A stretch of DNA of 64,000 bases from Nitrospinaceae bacterium (GCA_029261535.1 JAJDBF010000038.1:114013-178012); one strand, 5' to 3'; shown: positions 1-10,352, numbered from the stretch's first letter. Numbers and translations: made by a program. Notes: generated from the letters alone by a model not told the origin.

Positions 1-1563
1 ACCATCCGTTCGATACCACTGCGATTAAAATTGGAGAAATTTTCCAAAGGAATTTTTGAAGTGCGCGGTGAGGTTTACATGGACCGCGAAGCGTTCTGGG
101 AACTGAATGCAGGTCGTGAAAAAAATGGTGACCCGCCTTTTGCCAACCCGCGCAACGCCGCCGCTGGTACGGTGCGCCTGCTCGATCCTTCGATCACGGC
201 AACTCGCCCGCTTGATATCTGGGTATATAGTCTGGGGCATTGCGATGAGCCTGTCCCCGAAACACATTTTGAGTCGCTGGAACTGATCCGTGCTTTGGGG
301 TTTCGGGTCAATCCCGAGACCTGCTTGTGTAAAACTTTCGACGATGTTTTTGAACAGGTCGAAACCTGGAAATCGAAAAGATCGGATATGGCTTACGACG
401 TGGATGGTCTGGTCTTTAAATTGAATTCTCTTAAATCGCAGGCGCAGTTGGGTCGCACTGCCAAACACCCGCGCTGGGCGGTGGCCTATAAATTTGAAGC
501 GGAGCAGGCAGAAACCCGGGTGCTCGATATCGTGGTGCAGGTGGGACGCACAGGTGCCATTACCCCGGTGGCGGAACTTGAGCCGGTGTTGTTGTCAGGC
601 AGTACGGTCAGGCGCGCGACCCTGCACAACGAAGATGAGATTGCCCGGCTGGATGTGAGAGTCGGCGACCGTGTGCAGATTGAAAAAGCAGGGGAGATCA
701 TCCCCAAGGTGATTGCGGTTTTGGATAAAGATAAAAATCGAGGCAACCCGGTTTTTACGATGCCGACGCGTTGCCCTGAATGTAAGACCAAACTCAGGCG
801 GGAAGAAGGTGAAGCAGTCCTGCGTTGCGAAAATTTTAACTGTCCGGGGCAACTGAAGGAACGCCTGCTTCATTTTGGTTCGCGCAATGCGATGGATATC
901 GATCATCTGGGAGACGCTGTGGTGGCGCAGTTGATCGGGCAATGCGAAGTGAAACGTTTTTCCGATCTTTACAACTTGAAACTGGAACAGGTCCAAAACC
1001 TTGAACGACTGGGAGAGAAGTCCGGAGAAAACTTATTGTCCGCCATTGAGAAAAGTAAACATGCCGGTCTGCCGCGCTTTATTTTTGGATTGGGCATCCG
1101 TCATGTGGGCCAGCGCGTCGCGCAGGTATTGGCCTTAACTTTTGGTTCGATGGAGAAACTGGCAACAGCAACGCCGGAGGAACTGCAAGCGGTGGAGGAG
1201 ATCGGCCCCAAAATTGCGCAAAGCCTGGCAGAATTTTTTCTAAGGGAAGACAATCGGAATGAAGTGAAGCGGCTTGCTGAATTCGGGGTGAAGCCAACTG
1301 AAGAGATGAAAAATATTGCGGGGCGATTGTCCGGCAAGCAGTTGGTGTTGACAGGGACGCTGACGACCATGACCCGCGAGGAAGCCAAACAAAAAATACA
1401 ACAGGCAGGAGGCCGTGTCACTTCATCAGTTTCTGCCAAAACCGATTATGTGGTGACCGGAGCCGATCCGGGATCGAAGGCTAAAAAGGCGGACAAGTTG
1501 GGTGTGCCGCTGATAAATGAGGACGAGCTACTGGCCCTGCTGAAAGATTCACTTGAAGAATAA
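1..1563 (+). CDS. ligA: NAD-dependent DNA ligase LigA, 5' end outside the window
   Basis: Seals nicks in duplex DNA using NAD+, in replication and repair. The frame is open from base 1: the first residues read TIRSIPLRL, the conserved stretch in the LigA adenylation domain, so the gene began upstream and about 150 residues, including the KxDG adenylation lysine, are missing. Visible parts in order are the rest of the nucleotidyltransferase domain (DVDGLVFKLN, AVAYKFEAEQ), the OB fold (GRTGAITPVAELEPV), a four-cysteine zinc finger (CPEC...CENFNCPG, about bases 773-850), helix-hairpin-helix repeats and a C-terminal BRCT domain (about bases 1315-1560). The gene ends in TAA and faces the helicase gene convergently. 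Confidence 0.97.
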   Translation, partial: TIRSIPLRLKLEKFSKGIFEVRGEVYMDREAFWELNAGREKNGDPPFANPRNAAAGTVRLLDPSITATRPLDIWVYSLGHCDEPVPETHFESLELIRALGFRVNPETCLCKTFDDVFEQVETWKSKRSDMAYDVDGLVFKLNSLKSQAQLGRTAKHPRWAVAYKFEAEQAETRVLDIVVQVGRTGAITPVAELEPVLLSGSTVRRATLHNEDEIARLDVRVGDRVQIEKAGEIIPKVIAVLDKDKNRGNPVFTMPTRCPECKTKLRREEGEAVLRCENFNCPGQLKERLLHFGSRNAMDIDHLGDAVVAQLIGQCEVKRFSDLYNLKLEQVQNLERLGEKSGENLLSAIEKSKHAGLPRFIFGLGIRHVGQRVAQVLALTFGSMEKLATATPEELQAVEEIGPKIAQSLAEFFLREDNRNEVKRLAEFGVKPTEEMKNIAGRLSGKQLVLTGTLTTMTREEAKQKIQQAGGRVTSSVSAKTDYVVTGADPGSKAKKADKLGVPLINEDELLALLKDSLEE

Positions 1564-1689
1564 TTTTCCGGTGGTTGCGAAAGAAATCCCGCTTCTTTAA
1601 ATCAGCAGGTATTTTTCCCCCATGGAGCCTCAGTGAGACTGGCCCCTTGGAGAAAGAGTGTTAAATGTAAGGAGGGGGGCGCGATCAAA

Positions 1690-3039
1690 TCAGGTGACTC
1701 TGCGGGGGGGTCTGCCGGAACGATTTTTTCTGGCAGAGGAACCGCTGGAGCGACCTCTTCCCTGAGAACCACGGGGTCCGCCGGAAGAATTGGAATTTCC
1801 TGGGCGTCGACCTCTGTTTTCCCTCGGACCGCTGAAGCGTTTGCGCGGTGGGGCTTTCGGGGTGCCTTCTTTTTCATCAATGAACATATTTTCTTCCGGC
1901 CATTCAACCGGAATGGGATGCTCCAGGGCTTCTTCAATACGCTCCAGGTTAAGCGCATAATCCTCGCAGGCCAGGCTGATGGCATCGCCTTTTGCTCCGG
2001 CCCGTGCGGTGCGACCGATCCTGTGAATATAATCTTCTGAATCCTGCGGTAGATCGTAGTTGATGACGTGAGTGACACCGTCAATATGAAGACCGCGTGA
2101 TGCCACATCGGTGGCGATCATGATAGGCAACTCTCCGGTGGTGAATTTTTCCAGCATGGAGATGCGCTTGCGTTGAGGCAGGTCGCCGCTGATCACCCCG
2201 GCCGGATAATCGTTGTAGTTGAGTTTTAACTCCAGTTTTTCTGCTTCCCATTTGGTGTTGGTGAAAATCAGGATTTTGTCGCCACTTTCCTGCTTCAGAA
2301 TTCCCAGTAGAAGACGAAATTTCTCATGACTGCCCACGTGGTACAGCCACTGCTTGACCTGGTCGACGACTTTCTTTTCCGGATTGATTTTGATTGGAAC
2401 CGGGTCGTTCATATGTTCGTAGCACAATTCCATGACCCGGAAATTGAGCGTTGCCGAATACAGCATCGACAGTCGTTCATTATATTTTGTGGTGTTCCTC
2501 AGGATGTAGCGAATGTCGGAAATGAAGCCCATATCGAACATGCGGTCAGCTTCGTCTATGACCAGCACTTCAACCGACTTCAGGCTGAATAATTTTTGTT
2601 TGTAAAAATCAATCAGTCTTCCCGGTGTGACGATCAATACATCGATCCCTTCCTGAATCTGGCGTTTCTGTTTTTCGTAATCCATGCCACCGAAAATACA
2701 GAGGACTTTGAGCTCGCAATATTTTCCAAGCATGACCGCATCAATTTCAATTTGACGCGCCAGTTCACGCGTCGGGGCGATCACCAGGGCGCGTGGTGCG
2801 ATCTTGCCACGGTCTTTTTCTTCGGAACGGGGCTTGCTTAATAGTTGAGTGAATATGGCGATTAGAAACGCCGCAGTTTTTCCGGTTCCCGTTTGAGCTT
2901 GCCCGGCGACATCTTTTCCTTCAAGTGTTATGGGAAGTGTCTGTGCCTGGATGGGGGTGCATTCGGTAAATCCGGCTTCCTTGATTCCCTGCATCAGGGA
3001 GTCGGGCAGGGGAAGCGACTCAAACTTTAATGAATCCAA
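1690..3039 (-). CDS. DEAD-box ATP-dependent RNA helicase, RhlB-like
   Basis: 449 residues. All helicase motifs are present in order: Q motif (TPIQAQTLP), Walker A AQTGTGKT, PTRELA, TPGR, DEAD in VIDEADRMFDMGF, SAT, and in the second RecA domain ATDVASRGLHID and HRIGRTARAG. The N-terminus resembles RhlB, but the C-terminus is a separate disordered Arg/Gly/Ser-rich tail (about residues 395-449) suited to RNA binding. The expected role is RNA unwinding in mRNA decay or ribosome assembly. A close RhlE-type paralogue cannot be excluded. It stands alone on the minus strand, convergent with ligA. Confidence 0.95.
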   Translation of the reverse strand: MDSLKFESLPLPDSLMQGIKEAGFTECTPIQAQTLPITLEGKDVAGQAQTGTGKTAAFLIAIFTQLLSKPRSEEKDRGKIAPRALVIAPTRELARQIEIDAVMLGKYCELKVLCIFGGMDYEKQKRQIQEGIDVLIVTPGRLIDFYKQKLFSLKSVEVLVIDEADRMFDMGFISDIRYILRNTTKYNERLSMLYSATLNFRVMELCYEHMNDPVPIKINPEKKVVDQVKQWLYHVGSHEKFRLLLGILKQESGDKILIFTNTKWEAEKLELKLNYNDYPAGVISGDLPQRKRISMLEKFTTGELPIMIATDVASRGLHIDGVTHVINYDLPQDSEDYIHRIGRTARAGAKGDAISLACEDYALNLERIEEALEHPIPVEWPEENMFIDEKEGTPKAPPRKRFSGPRENRGRRPGNSNSSGGPRGSQGRGRSSGSSARKNRSGRPPRRVT

Positions 3040-3572
3040 TGTGGAACTCCAGACTGACAGGCAGGAACTAAAAGGGTTATCTGCATGGTGGGTGAATAAA
3101 ATACGATCTTAACACCTTAATGTACCAAAGGCACCTTTAAAAATCCCGTTTGACCCTGCCCCTCGCGGCCCACAAATACTTTAGATCAAAACAGGCATCC
3201 CTGTCGGGTTCACACTCATGGTATTTTTATTGATGAAAAAGTTCTGGAAATGTTCCGGCAATGTCTTGTTGCTCTCGGCATTTTTCTTGACACAAGACCT
3301 GCCCAAATGGTTCAATGGCGGCCTGTTTCAAACCTGCTTTTCAGCATGATGTGGCCCATTTTCCCTAACTGAATTCAGCATGTTTTTTTCGACAAGGTGT
3401 CTTGCCCGTAAGGCGAATGTGAATTGTTGCTGGTGGTCATTCAGGTATTGGGGAACTGCACAGGCTTGCACGAATTGAGGAGCGTCTTTGTAGAAAACGT
3501 TCGGCGGTGAGTGGCTGAACAGATTTGAAAAGCTGGAATTTTGAGAGTTCTTTTGGAAAGGTTTAACAGTCA
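3040..3572. other. Intergenic region between divergent helicase and sdhA
   Basis: About 530 bases that should hold the promoters of both divergent genes. I see no confident sigma-70 pair. Bases 3112-3129 read, on the minus strand, TTTGGTACATTAAGGTGT, an 18-base perfect copy of the promoter/start region of the toxin gene at 56521-56538. A 43-codon plus-strand frame (3218-3349) encodes a hydrophobic, signal-like peptide starting MVFLLMKKFWK. It has no clear ribosome binding site and I do not call it a gene. Confidence 0.4.
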
Positions 3573-5282
3573 GTGATAAAGCACGATGTTTTGATTGTAG
3601 GGGCGGGTCTTGCTGGAATGAGAGCGGCCATAGAATGTTGCGAAGACCTCAGCGTGGGTCTTTTAACGAAAGTGTATCCCTCGCGCTCCCATTCCGGGGC
3701 GGCGCAGGGGGGCATTGCCGCGGCTCTCGGGAATTCGGAAGATGATTCCTGGGAAGAGCATATGTTCGATACCATCAAAGGTGGCGACTACCTGAACGAT
3801 CAGGACGCGGTAGAGGAATATGTCAAAGCGGCTCCCAGAATTATCTATGAACTGGAACATTTTGGCTGTGTGTTTTCCAGAATGGCGGATGGCAGGATAG
3901 CCCAGCGTTCTTTTGGCGGGCACTCCAAACCGCGCGCCTGCTTTTCAGCCGACCGTACCGGTCACGCTATCCTGCACGCCTTGCACGAACAGTTAATGAA
4001 GCGTGGCAAAGAAATCCGGATTTATAACGAGTGGTATTTGCACTCCCTGATTGTTGAAGAAGACCAGTGTCACGGCGTAGTGGTGAGCAACGTCAAGACT
4101 GGCGAAGTCGAAATCATTCAAGCCAAGTCTGTGATCTTTGCCACCGGCGGTTACGGGCGGGTATTTAAAATCACCACCAATGCCTACGCCAGCACGGCGG
4201 ACGGTGCCATCGCCGCATTCAACGCAGGTGTTCCCCTCGAAGACCCCGAGTTTGTTCAGTTTCATCCTTCGGGCTTGTATCGTCAGGGCATCTTGTTTTC
4301 CGAGGCGGCACGAGGCGAAGGCGGGTACCTTCTCAATGGAAAAGGCGAACGGTTTATGGAAGCCTATGCCCCCGCACGTATGGAACTGGCACCGCGTGAT
4401 ATCGTGTCCCGCGCCGAGCAGAGCGAAATCGATGCGGGGCGTGGCTGGAATGGTGAAGGCTGTATTGCGCTCGACCTGCGTCATCTTGGAGAAGCGCGGA
4501 TCATGGAACGATTGCCGCAGATCAGGCAATTGGGAATCGATTTTATTGGCGTGGACTGTATCAAGGCTCCGTTGCCCATTCAGCCTTCGGCACATTACTC
4601 CATGGGAGGGATTCCGACCGATATGTTCGGGCAGGTGATTCTCAATAAGGACAAGGCACCGCTTAAAGGTTTCTTCGCCGCCGGAGAATGCGCCTGTGTT
4701 TCTGTTCATGGCGGCAACCGGTTGGGAACCAACTCCTTGCTGGATGCCACGGTTTTTGGAGAGCGGACGGGTAAGTCTGCCGCTGAGCATGCACGTTCCG
4801 TCGGGTTCGGGCAGATTAATGAAGGCCGCGAAAAAGCCGGAGTGCTCAAACAGATCGAAGAGATTTTCCAGCGGACAGGAACAGAAAGCTACAATGACAT
4901 CCGCAACACCATGAAAGATACCATGATGGAGCAGTGTGGCGTTTTTCGTGATTCAGGAAAACTGAACGAATGTCTGAAACAAATCAAATTGCTACAGGAA
5001 AAATTTAAAAAAGGCAAAGTGACGGACAAGGGCAAGGTCTTCAATACCGAATTATTTGAAATTATTGAATTAGGCAATATGCTCAAGATGGCGGAAATCA
5101 TAACCGTTGGCGCATTGAACCGTGAGGAAAGCCGAGGCGGACATTACCGCACGGACTTCCCGAAACGGGATGACGACAAGTTCCTGAATCATACACTGGT
5201 CCACAAAGACGGCGATCAATTGAAGCTTGATAAGAAGCCGGTAGTCATCACCAAGTATCCACCAAAAGAAAGGACCTATTGA
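3573..5282 (+). CDS. sdhA: Succinate dehydrogenase/fumarate reductase flavoprotein subunit SdhA
   Basis: 569 residues with a GTG start preceded by GGAAAGG. It carries covalent FAD and interconverts succinate and fumarate on the cytoplasmic face of the membrane. Seen: dinucleotide-binding [10 protein letters not shown] (residues 11-20), the FAD-attachment histidine in [10 protein letters not shown], the substrate-binding [20 protein letters not shown], and the C-terminal capping motif [17 protein letters not shown]. There is no twin-arginine signal, which argues against a periplasmic methylmenaquinol fumarate reductase. Its TGA stop overlaps the ATG of sdhB by one base, so the subunits are translationally coupled. 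Confidence 0.96.
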   Translation: MIKHDVLIVGAGLAGMRAAIECCEDLSVGLLTKVYPSRSHSGAAQGGIAAALGNSEDDSWEEHMFDTIKGGDYLNDQDAVEEYVKAAPRIIYELEHFGCVFSRMADGRIAQRSFGGHSKPRACFSADRTGHAILHALHEQLMKRGKEIRIYNEWYLHSLIVEEDQCHGVVVSNVKTGEVEIIQAKSVIFATGGYGRVFKITTNAYASTADGAIAAFNAGVPLEDPEFVQFHPSGLYRQGILFSEAARGEGGYLLNGKGERFMEAYAPARMELAPRDIVSRAEQSEIDAGRGWNGEGCIALDLRHLGEARIMERLPQIRQLGIDFIGVDCIKAPLPIQPSAHYSMGGIPTDMFGQVILNKDKAPLKGFFAAGECACVSVHGGNRLGTNSLLDATVFGERTGKSAAEHARSVGFGQINEGREKAGVLKQIEEIFQRTGTESYNDIRNTMKDTMMEQCGVFRDSGKLNECLKQIKLLQEKFKKGKVTDKGKVFNTELFEIIELGNMLKMAEIITVGALNREESRGGHYRTDFPKRDDDKFLNHTLVHKDGDQLKLDKKPVVITKYPPKERTY

Positions 5283-6226
5283 TGACGACCTTTCGCATCA
5301 AACGGTTCAATCCGGAAAAACAGCCGGACCCCTATTGGGAAGAGATTGATTATGATATCCCCGATGGGGCCACCTTGCTGGACTGTCTGAACGATATCAA
5401 ATGGACCATGGATGGCACTCTCAGTTACCGCATGTCCTGCCGCAGTGCGATTTGTGGTTCCTGCGGAATGAAAGCCAATGGTCATGCCCTGCTGGCTTGC
5501 CAGCGTCAGGCGGAACACTTGATAAAGGAGGGCACGGACTCCATTACCATTGAACCGATGGGCAATATGCCGGTAGTCAAGGATCTTGTGGTGGACATGG
5601 AGCCGTTCTGGGACAAGGTCAATCAGGTGAAACCTTTTCTTAAGGAAGAGGGGGAACGCCCTGAAAAAGAACGCAGGCAAAGTCCGGCGGAGTTCAAACT
5701 CATCGACGATGCCTCCACCTGCATCATGTGCGGTTGTTGCTATTCGGACTGCAACACGCTGGAAGTCGATAAAAATTTTCTGGGTCCGGCCGCTTTGGCC
5801 AAGGCGCAGAGGTTCGTGCAGGATTCCCGCGACACGGCAACGAATGAGCGCATCCGGGAATTGAGTGAGTCTGGCGGTATCTGGGATTGCACGCATTGCG
5901 CGGAATGCGTTGAGCGTTGCCCCAAACCGGCGAAACCGATGGACCGCATCAAGGAAATGATGGGGGTGGCGATTGAAGAAGGTGTCACCAACAACAACGG
6001 TGCCCGGCACGCCCTGTCCTTTGTGAAATCTGTTAAACACAGCGGTCGGGTTAACGAAAATACCCTGCCGCTCGAATCGATGGGGTACTTTAACGTGAAA
6101 GGATTGATGGAACTGGTTCCGGTAGGCTTGCGCATGTTGCTGAAGGGAAAGATTCCTCCGATCATTCATAAAAATATAGACGATGTAGAAGACGTCCGTA
6201 GAATATTCCGGGAGTTGGGAGAATGA
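5282..6226 (+). CDS. sdhB: Succinate dehydrogenase iron-sulfur subunit SdhB
   Basis: 314 residues from the ATG that overlaps the sdhA stop (a TTG three bases earlier is also possible). It passes electrons from FAD through three centres. The [2Fe-2S] ligands are C53, C58, C61 and C73 ([10 protein letters not shown]...C). The second centre has four cysteines C147-C150-C153-C157 ([11 protein letters not shown]), and the third has C203-C206-C209-C213 ([12 protein letters not shown]). The third motif keeps a cysteine (C206) where classical SdhB with a [3Fe-4S] centre lacks one. At 314 residues it is longer than classical SdhB, as in non-classical SdhABE enzymes. The stop overlaps the next ATG as ATGA. 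Confidence 0.95.
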   Translation: MTTFRIKRFNPEKQPDPYWEEIDYDIPDGATLLDCLNDIKWTMDGTLSYRMSCRSAICGSCGMKANGHALLACQRQAEHLIKEGTDSITIEPMGNMPVVKDLVVDMEPFWDKVNQVKPFLKEEGERPEKERRQSPAEFKLIDDASTCIMCGCCYSDCNTLEVDKNFLGPAALAKAQRFVQDSRDTATNERIRELSESGGIWDCTHCAECVERCPKPAKPMDRIKEMMGVAIEEGVTNNNGARHALSFVKSVKHSGRVNENTLPLESMGYFNVKGLMELVPVGLRMLLKGKIPPIIHKNIDDVEDVRRIFRELGE

Positions 6227-7125
6227 AGTTCGCGTTGTTTACAGGCTGTGTGGCCAAGGGGGCCACTCGAGAACTGATGATGTCCACCATCAAGGTGGCA
6301 GAGGGACTCGATATAGAATTTGTCGAAATGAAAAGTGCCGCTTGTTGCGGGGCCGGTGTCATTCAGGAAAAAAATCCCCTGCTGACAGATGCCGTTAACG
6401 CGCGTAGTTTTGCCATCGCTGAAGAACAAAACCTCGACCTCGTTACCATCTGTTCTACTTGCCAGGGAAATTTAAAAAAGTCTGAACAGAAAATAGAGTG
6501 CAACGAAGAATATAAAGACAAGATCAACCATGTGCTCAAAGACGGCGGTCACCAGTTCGAAGGCGGTCGCATTCAGATCCAGCATTTTGCCAATATTTTG
6601 CTCACTGACGAAGCCAAAAAACGTTTGAAGGAAAAAGTGGTCCGACCCCTCACCGGCCTCAAGACGGCGGCGTTTTACGGCTGTTACATTTTACGACCTT
6701 CAGAGTTTTCGCCCTTTGACAAGCCGGATGACCCAACGGAGCTGGAAGAGATTTTTGAAATCTGCGGTGCCACTCCGGTGGATTACGAAAGCCGTACCAA
6801 GTGTTGCGGGTTTCCTATTATCATGATGAACAAAAAAGCTTCACTTGATATGGCAGGCAATGCCTTGGCGGATGCGGTCGATTCCGGTGCCGATGTTATT
6901 GTGACCGGCTGTCCGCTGTGTCATCTCAATCTGGATTCCTATCAACCTGAAGCCGAAGCCCTGCGCAAACGAGATGCCACGATCCCGATTTTGCATCTAC
7001 CGCAATTGGTCGGGCTGGCACTCGGTTATTCTCCCCGTGAATTGGGCATGGATTCCCATATTGTAACGCCCTCCGTCCTCGAAAAAATTATCGGACCAGC
7101 TCCTGCCGGTTCCTCTCACCATTAA
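6223..7125 (+). CDS. CCG-domain (HdrB/SdhE-like) third subunit of succinate dehydrogenase
   Basis: 300 residues with two cysteine-rich CCG domains. The first has C9, C41-C42 (AACCGAG) and C77/C80 (ICSTCQG). The second has FYGCY, KCCGFP and TGCPLCH. This pattern matches heterodisulfide reductase subunit B and the SdhE anchor of archaeal, cyanobacterial and epsilonproteobacterial type-E succinate dehydrogenases, where it replaces the heme-b membrane anchors SdhC and SdhD. No transmembrane helix is evident, so attachment would be by amphipathic segments. It overlaps sdhB by four bases. No sdhC/sdhD genes follow, so the three genes probably form the whole enzyme. Confidence 0.9.
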   Translation: MKFALFTGCVAKGATRELMMSTIKVAEGLDIEFVEMKSAACCGAGVIQEKNPLLTDAVNARSFAIAEEQNLDLVTICSTCQGNLKKSEQKIECNEEYKDKINHVLKDGGHQFEGGRIQIQHFANILLTDEAKKRLKEKVVRPLTGLKTAAFYGCYILRPSEFSPFDKPDDPTELEEIFEICGATPVDYESRTKCCGFPIIMMNKKASLDMAGNALADAVDSGADVIVTGCPLCHLNLDSYQPEAEALRKRDATIPILHLPQLVGLALGYSPRELGMDSHIVTPSVLEKIIGPAPAGSSHH

Positions 7126-7524
7126 ATAAACTGGTTTCGGCAAAATCCCCATCCCTTTACACCACCGCTCTCAGCCCTGTTAAATAAAAATATGTGCCCG
7201 TGTTTGTCGCTCTAACCTTTGAGGTGTGACTAGCGGACAGCCTTCGATTGATCTTGGCCCATACGAACTATTAATTTCCGTGGTTGGGTGGGGAACCGTT
7301 TTGGACAAAATGTGAAAAACGTCTGTAGTTGTAATAGCGATAAGATATCGTGGGTGGCTCTAAATTGAAAATTTTTTAAGCGGTGGTTTTTCAATGATTT
7401 TCTGCCAAATTTTTCCTTGATTTCAATGACTTAGGATAAAAATAACTCGACAACAGGTTTTAATTATTCCTATAATTGCTCAGCTTTGAAAACGGTGGGA
7501 ATTCTTATAAAAAGGAGAGGCTTT
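7126..7524. other. Intergenic region upstream of the collagen-like gene
   Basis: About 400 bases, AT-rich toward the 3' side. It holds the ribosome binding site AAGGAGAGG (7512-7520) of the next gene. I find no convincing -35/-10 pair and no terminator hairpin after the sdh genes. Confidence 0.4.
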
Positions 7525-8619
7525 ATGTTTCGGAGACTATTATCCATAATTTTTGTATTGATGCTCTTGGCAACCTCAGGCCAGGCATTCGCTTCTGGCG
7601 GTAGTTGGGGTGGTGGCAGTCATAGTAGTGGCGGTAGCCACGGTGATGATGATGATGGACATGGCGGTGGTAGCCACGGTGATGATGATGACGATGGACA
7701 TGGTGGTGGCGGCGGCGGAGGCGGCGGCGGAGGCGGTTGTACCCCTCACAGCAGTAATGGAAGCGGTCATGGCGGCGGCGGTGGCAGTGGCGGTGGCGGT
7801 GGTCACGGTGGTGGTCATGGTTGTCATCAAGGACCCCCAGGTCCCGCAGGCCCAGCAGGTCCCGCAGGTCCCGCAGGTGCTGATGGTGCGGTAGGCGCAA
7901 CTGGTCCTATTGGTGCTACTGGTCCGGCAGGTGCTGATGGCGCGGTAGGTGCTACTGGTGCAACTGGAGCCGCAGGCCCAGCAGGTCCTATTGGTGCTAC
8001 TGGTCCCGCAGGTGCTGATGGCGCGGTAGGTGCTGTTGGTGCAACTGGAGCCGCAGGTCCGGCAGGTCCGATTGGTGCGACTGGTCCCGCAGGTGCTGAT
8101 GGCGCGGTAGGTCCTATTGGTGCTACAGGCCCTGCAGGTGCTGAAGGTCCACAAGGTGTTGGTTTGGACGGCATTCGCTGGACGAACATTCCTCCAACTG
8201 ATTTCGTTGCCGCTAATCCAGGTGGAGTTCTCTTCACGACTCTTGCCAGTGTGTTCAATGCTGAATTTGATGTGGTAGAGGCGATCCTGGGTCCCTTCAA
8301 TATTCCGCACGGATCGGCCGTCAAGACATTCAAGGTTCATGTTCTCAATGACCTGGCTGTCCCGATGGAGTATCGACTTTGGAAATATGAGCCTGCAACG
8401 TTTACCTTTACGTTATTGGCATCTATTTCCAGTAGTGCCTCTGGTGCATTGAGTACGCTCGTTGCTGGAAGTCCTGTTGTCGATAATGAACTGAATTCCT
8501 ATCAGGTCGAAATTGTTCCTTCGGTCCCTGGGATTGGTGTTCCGGGTGAAGGATTTGAGATCAATCTGGCAACCCTGGCTTACGAGTTTCCTGGAGCAGT
8601 GACTCCTCCAGCGCCTTAG
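7525..8619 (+). CDS. Secreted collagen-like Gly-X-Y repeat protein
   Basis: 364 residues from the ATG placed after AAGGAGAGG; the frame extends 13 codons upstream without such a site. A signal peptide ends near AFA (residues 21-23). Residues 24-101 are almost only Gly, His, Ser and Asp, with two HGDDDD blocks and a run of about 12 glycines. Residues 103-216 form about 38 collagen Gly-X-Y triplets rich in GPAG, GATG and GADG. Residues about 217-364 form a compact, beta-predicted C-terminal domain. Such proteins form triple-helical stalks at the cell surface or in the matrix. The His/Asp blocks may bind metal (inference). It is a monocistron with a strong downstream terminator. Confidence 0.88.
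   Translation: MFRRLLSIIFVLMLLATSGQAFASGGSWGGGSHSSGGSHGDDDDGHGGGSHGDDDDDGHGGGGGGGGGGGGCTPHSSNGSGHGGGGGSGGGGGHGGGHGCHQGPPGPAGPAGPAGPAGADGAVGATGPIGATGPAGADGAVGATGATGAAGPAGPIGATGPAGADGAVGAVGATGAAGPAGPIGATGPAGADGAVGPIGATGPAGAEGPQGVGLDGIRWTNIPPTDFVAANPGGVLFTTLASVFNAEFDVVEAILGPFNIPHGSAVKTFKVHVLNDLAVPMEYRLWKYEPATFTFTLLASISSSASGALSTLVAGSPVVDNELNSYQVEIVPSVPGIGVPGEGFEINLATLAYEFPGAVTPPAP
7903..8145 (+). repeat. Three tandem copies of an 81-bp (27-residue) collagen repeat
   Basis: The 27-residue unit begins [17 protein letters not shown] and recurs at residues 127-153, 154-180 and 181-207 of the collagen-like protein. The first two copies are nearly identical and the third diverges at its end. This is a typical substrate for copy-number change by slippage. 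Confidence 0.8.
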
Positions 8620-8680
8620 AAGTTGGAAGCTGGTAAGCCATCCGGTTATGTTTTTTATCCGGATTAAATTGCAAGTATCG

Positions 8681-8715
8681 AGGCAGGTCCCTGATTTTCG
8701 GGGCCTGCCTTTTTA
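8681..8715 (+). terminator. Rho-independent terminator of the collagen-like gene
   Basis: GC-rich stem AGGCAGGtCC / GGgCCTGCCT around the loop CTGATTTTCG, followed at once by TTTTTAC. Confidence 0.9.
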
Positions 8716-8783
8716 CTTTCTGGAATCGTTTTCTGGCCCATAGATTTGCCCCCTCCTGTCTGCCCTGCTAGACTGCCTGCCCG

Positions 8784-10352
8784 ATGAACCCTCCCACAAC
8801 AAATTCCCGGCATTCCCTGATTTTTCTGATTGCCGGGGCAACCGTATTTCTACTACTACTGGTCATGCCGGTCCCGGAGGGACTAACAGTCCCGGCACGC
8901 AACATGATGGCGGTGGCGGCGCTGATGGCAATCTGGTGGCTGGGAGAAGCCGTGCCCATACCGGTTACCGCATTACTCCCTCTTGCGCTTTACCCTCTCC
9001 TTGGAATCCTGCCCAGCAGTAAAGTCGGTCCCTTTTACGGACACCATTTAATTTTTCTTTACCTCGGTGGATTCATGATAGGGCTGGCCATGCAACGCAC
9101 CGGTTTGCATCGTCGCTTTGCTCTGACCGTGATCCATTGGATGGGGGTGGGATTAAAACAGTTACTGTTTGGGTTTATGGTGGTCTGTGCTTTTCTTTCC
9201 ATGTGGATTTCAAATACGGCGACGACTCTGCTTCTGCTTCCGGTGGCGATGGCTGTGGTGCGGCAGGTGGCGGAGGGTGCGGTCATTGAAGGCAAGAATG
9301 AAGAGGAGGCGCGGGACATTGTTGTCTCCGGGTTTGGCCTCGTCCTGATGCTGGGTCTGGCCTATTCCGCAAGTATCGGCGGGGTCGGCACCTTGATTGG
9401 TACGCCGCCGAATATTATTTTTGCGGGATTTTGGAAACAGCAGTTTCCCGGTCAGGAGGAAATTTCTTTTCTATCCTGGATGATGATCGCCCTGCCGCTG
9501 GTGGTGGTGTTTCTTCCCGTTGTCTGGTGGGTCCTGTGCCGGTTAGTATCTCCTTTTCCACTGGACCGGATTCAAACCTCCGGCAAGGCATCTCAAATTT
9601 TGCAGACGGAAATCCAATCGATGGGAACCATGAGTCGGGCCGAAAAATTTGTTGCCGTGGTATTTACAACCACGGCGTTCCTTTGGATATTTCGCAAGCC
9701 GATCAGCCTTGGGCCTGTTTCACTTCCGGGATGGTCCACACTATTGCCCTGGCCCAACTTTCCACATGATGCCACTGTAGCCATCGGTATGGGACTGCTA
9801 TTGATGATCGTGCCACTCAATCTGTTCAATCGCCGAGGAAAAACTTCAGGTGAGGCGAGTCGAAACTTGCAAGTAGCCCTGGATTGGGAAACATTTTTGC
9901 GCGGAGTGCCGTGGGGTATTCTGTTGTTGTTCGGAGGTGGATTTGCGTTGGCGGGTGGTTTTCGTGCGACGGGTCTTGATGTGTGGATCGGCACTCATCT
10001 TGCCGGTGTGCAGGACTTGCCGCTGTGGATGGTGGTGTTTGGTTTGTGCCTGGGGCTCACCTTTTTGACCGAACTGACCTCCAACACGGCGACCGCAACG
10101 ATGATCCTGCCGGTGATCGCATCCACCGCCCAGGCCGCCGGGATCGAGCCCTTGATGTTACTGGTCCCGGCAACACTGTCTGTTTCCTGCGCGTTTATGA
10201 TGCCGGTGGCAACGCCACCCAACGCTATTGTGTTCAGTAGTGGCTGGGTGACGATTCCTCAGATGGCACGGACCGGGTTGGCACTCAATTTCCTGGGGGC
10301 GATTTTCATCACCCTCATCACGCTTCTGTTGGTTCCGAGGATCCTGCTCTAG
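8784..10352 (+). CDS. SLC13/DASS-family anion:sodium symporter
   Basis: 522 residues with about 12-14 hydrophobic segments. Two Ser-Asn-Thr substrate/sodium motifs, one per repeat, are visible: SMWISNTATTLLLLP near residue 145 and ELTSNTATATMILP near residue 435. The family signature FMMPVATPPNAIVF lies near the C-terminus. Members import dicarboxylates, tricarboxylates or sulfate with Na+, and the substrate cannot be told from sequence. The start is the ATG 23 bases after an AT-poor stretch without a clear ribosome binding site. Its 3' end overlaps the convergent DUF3800 gene by 35 bases. Confidence 0.92.
   Translation: MNPPTTNSRHSLIFLIAGATVFLLLLVMPVPEGLTVPARNMMAVAALMAIWWLGEAVPIPVTALLPLALYPLLGILPSSKVGPFYGHHLIFLYLGGFMIGLAMQRTGLHRRFALTVIHWMGVGLKQLLFGFMVVCAFLSMWISNTATTLLLLPVAMAVVRQVAEGAVIEGKNEEEARDIVVSGFGLVLMLGLAYSASIGGVGTLIGTPPNIIFAGFWKQQFPGQEEISFLSWMMIALPLVVVFLPVVWWVLCRLVSPFPLDRIQTSGKASQILQTEIQSMGTMSRAEKFVAVVFTTTAFLWIFRKPISLGPVSLPGWSTLLPWPNFPHDATVAIGMGLLLMIVPLNLFNRRGKTSGEASRNLQVALDWETFLRGVPWGILLLFGGGFALAGGFRATGLDVWIGTHLAGVQDLPLWMVVFGLCLGLTFLTELTSNTATATMILPVIASTAQAAGIEPLMLLVPATLSVSCAFMMPVATPPNAIVFSSGWVTIPQMARTGLALNFLGAIFITLITLLLVPRILL

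Noticed and set aside
3993..4790. 265-residue minus-strand frame
   Set aside because: Shadow of sdhA, which carries all flavoprotein motifs.
5276..6169. 297-residue minus-strand frame
   Set aside because: Shadow of sdhB.
7903..8145. Tandem repeat as a possible CRISPR array
   Set aside because: Repeats are in frame, encode Gly-X-Y and have no spacers.
7576..8340. 254-residue minus-strand Ser/Thr/Cys-rich frame
   Set aside because: Produced by the repeats of the collagen-like gene read backwards.
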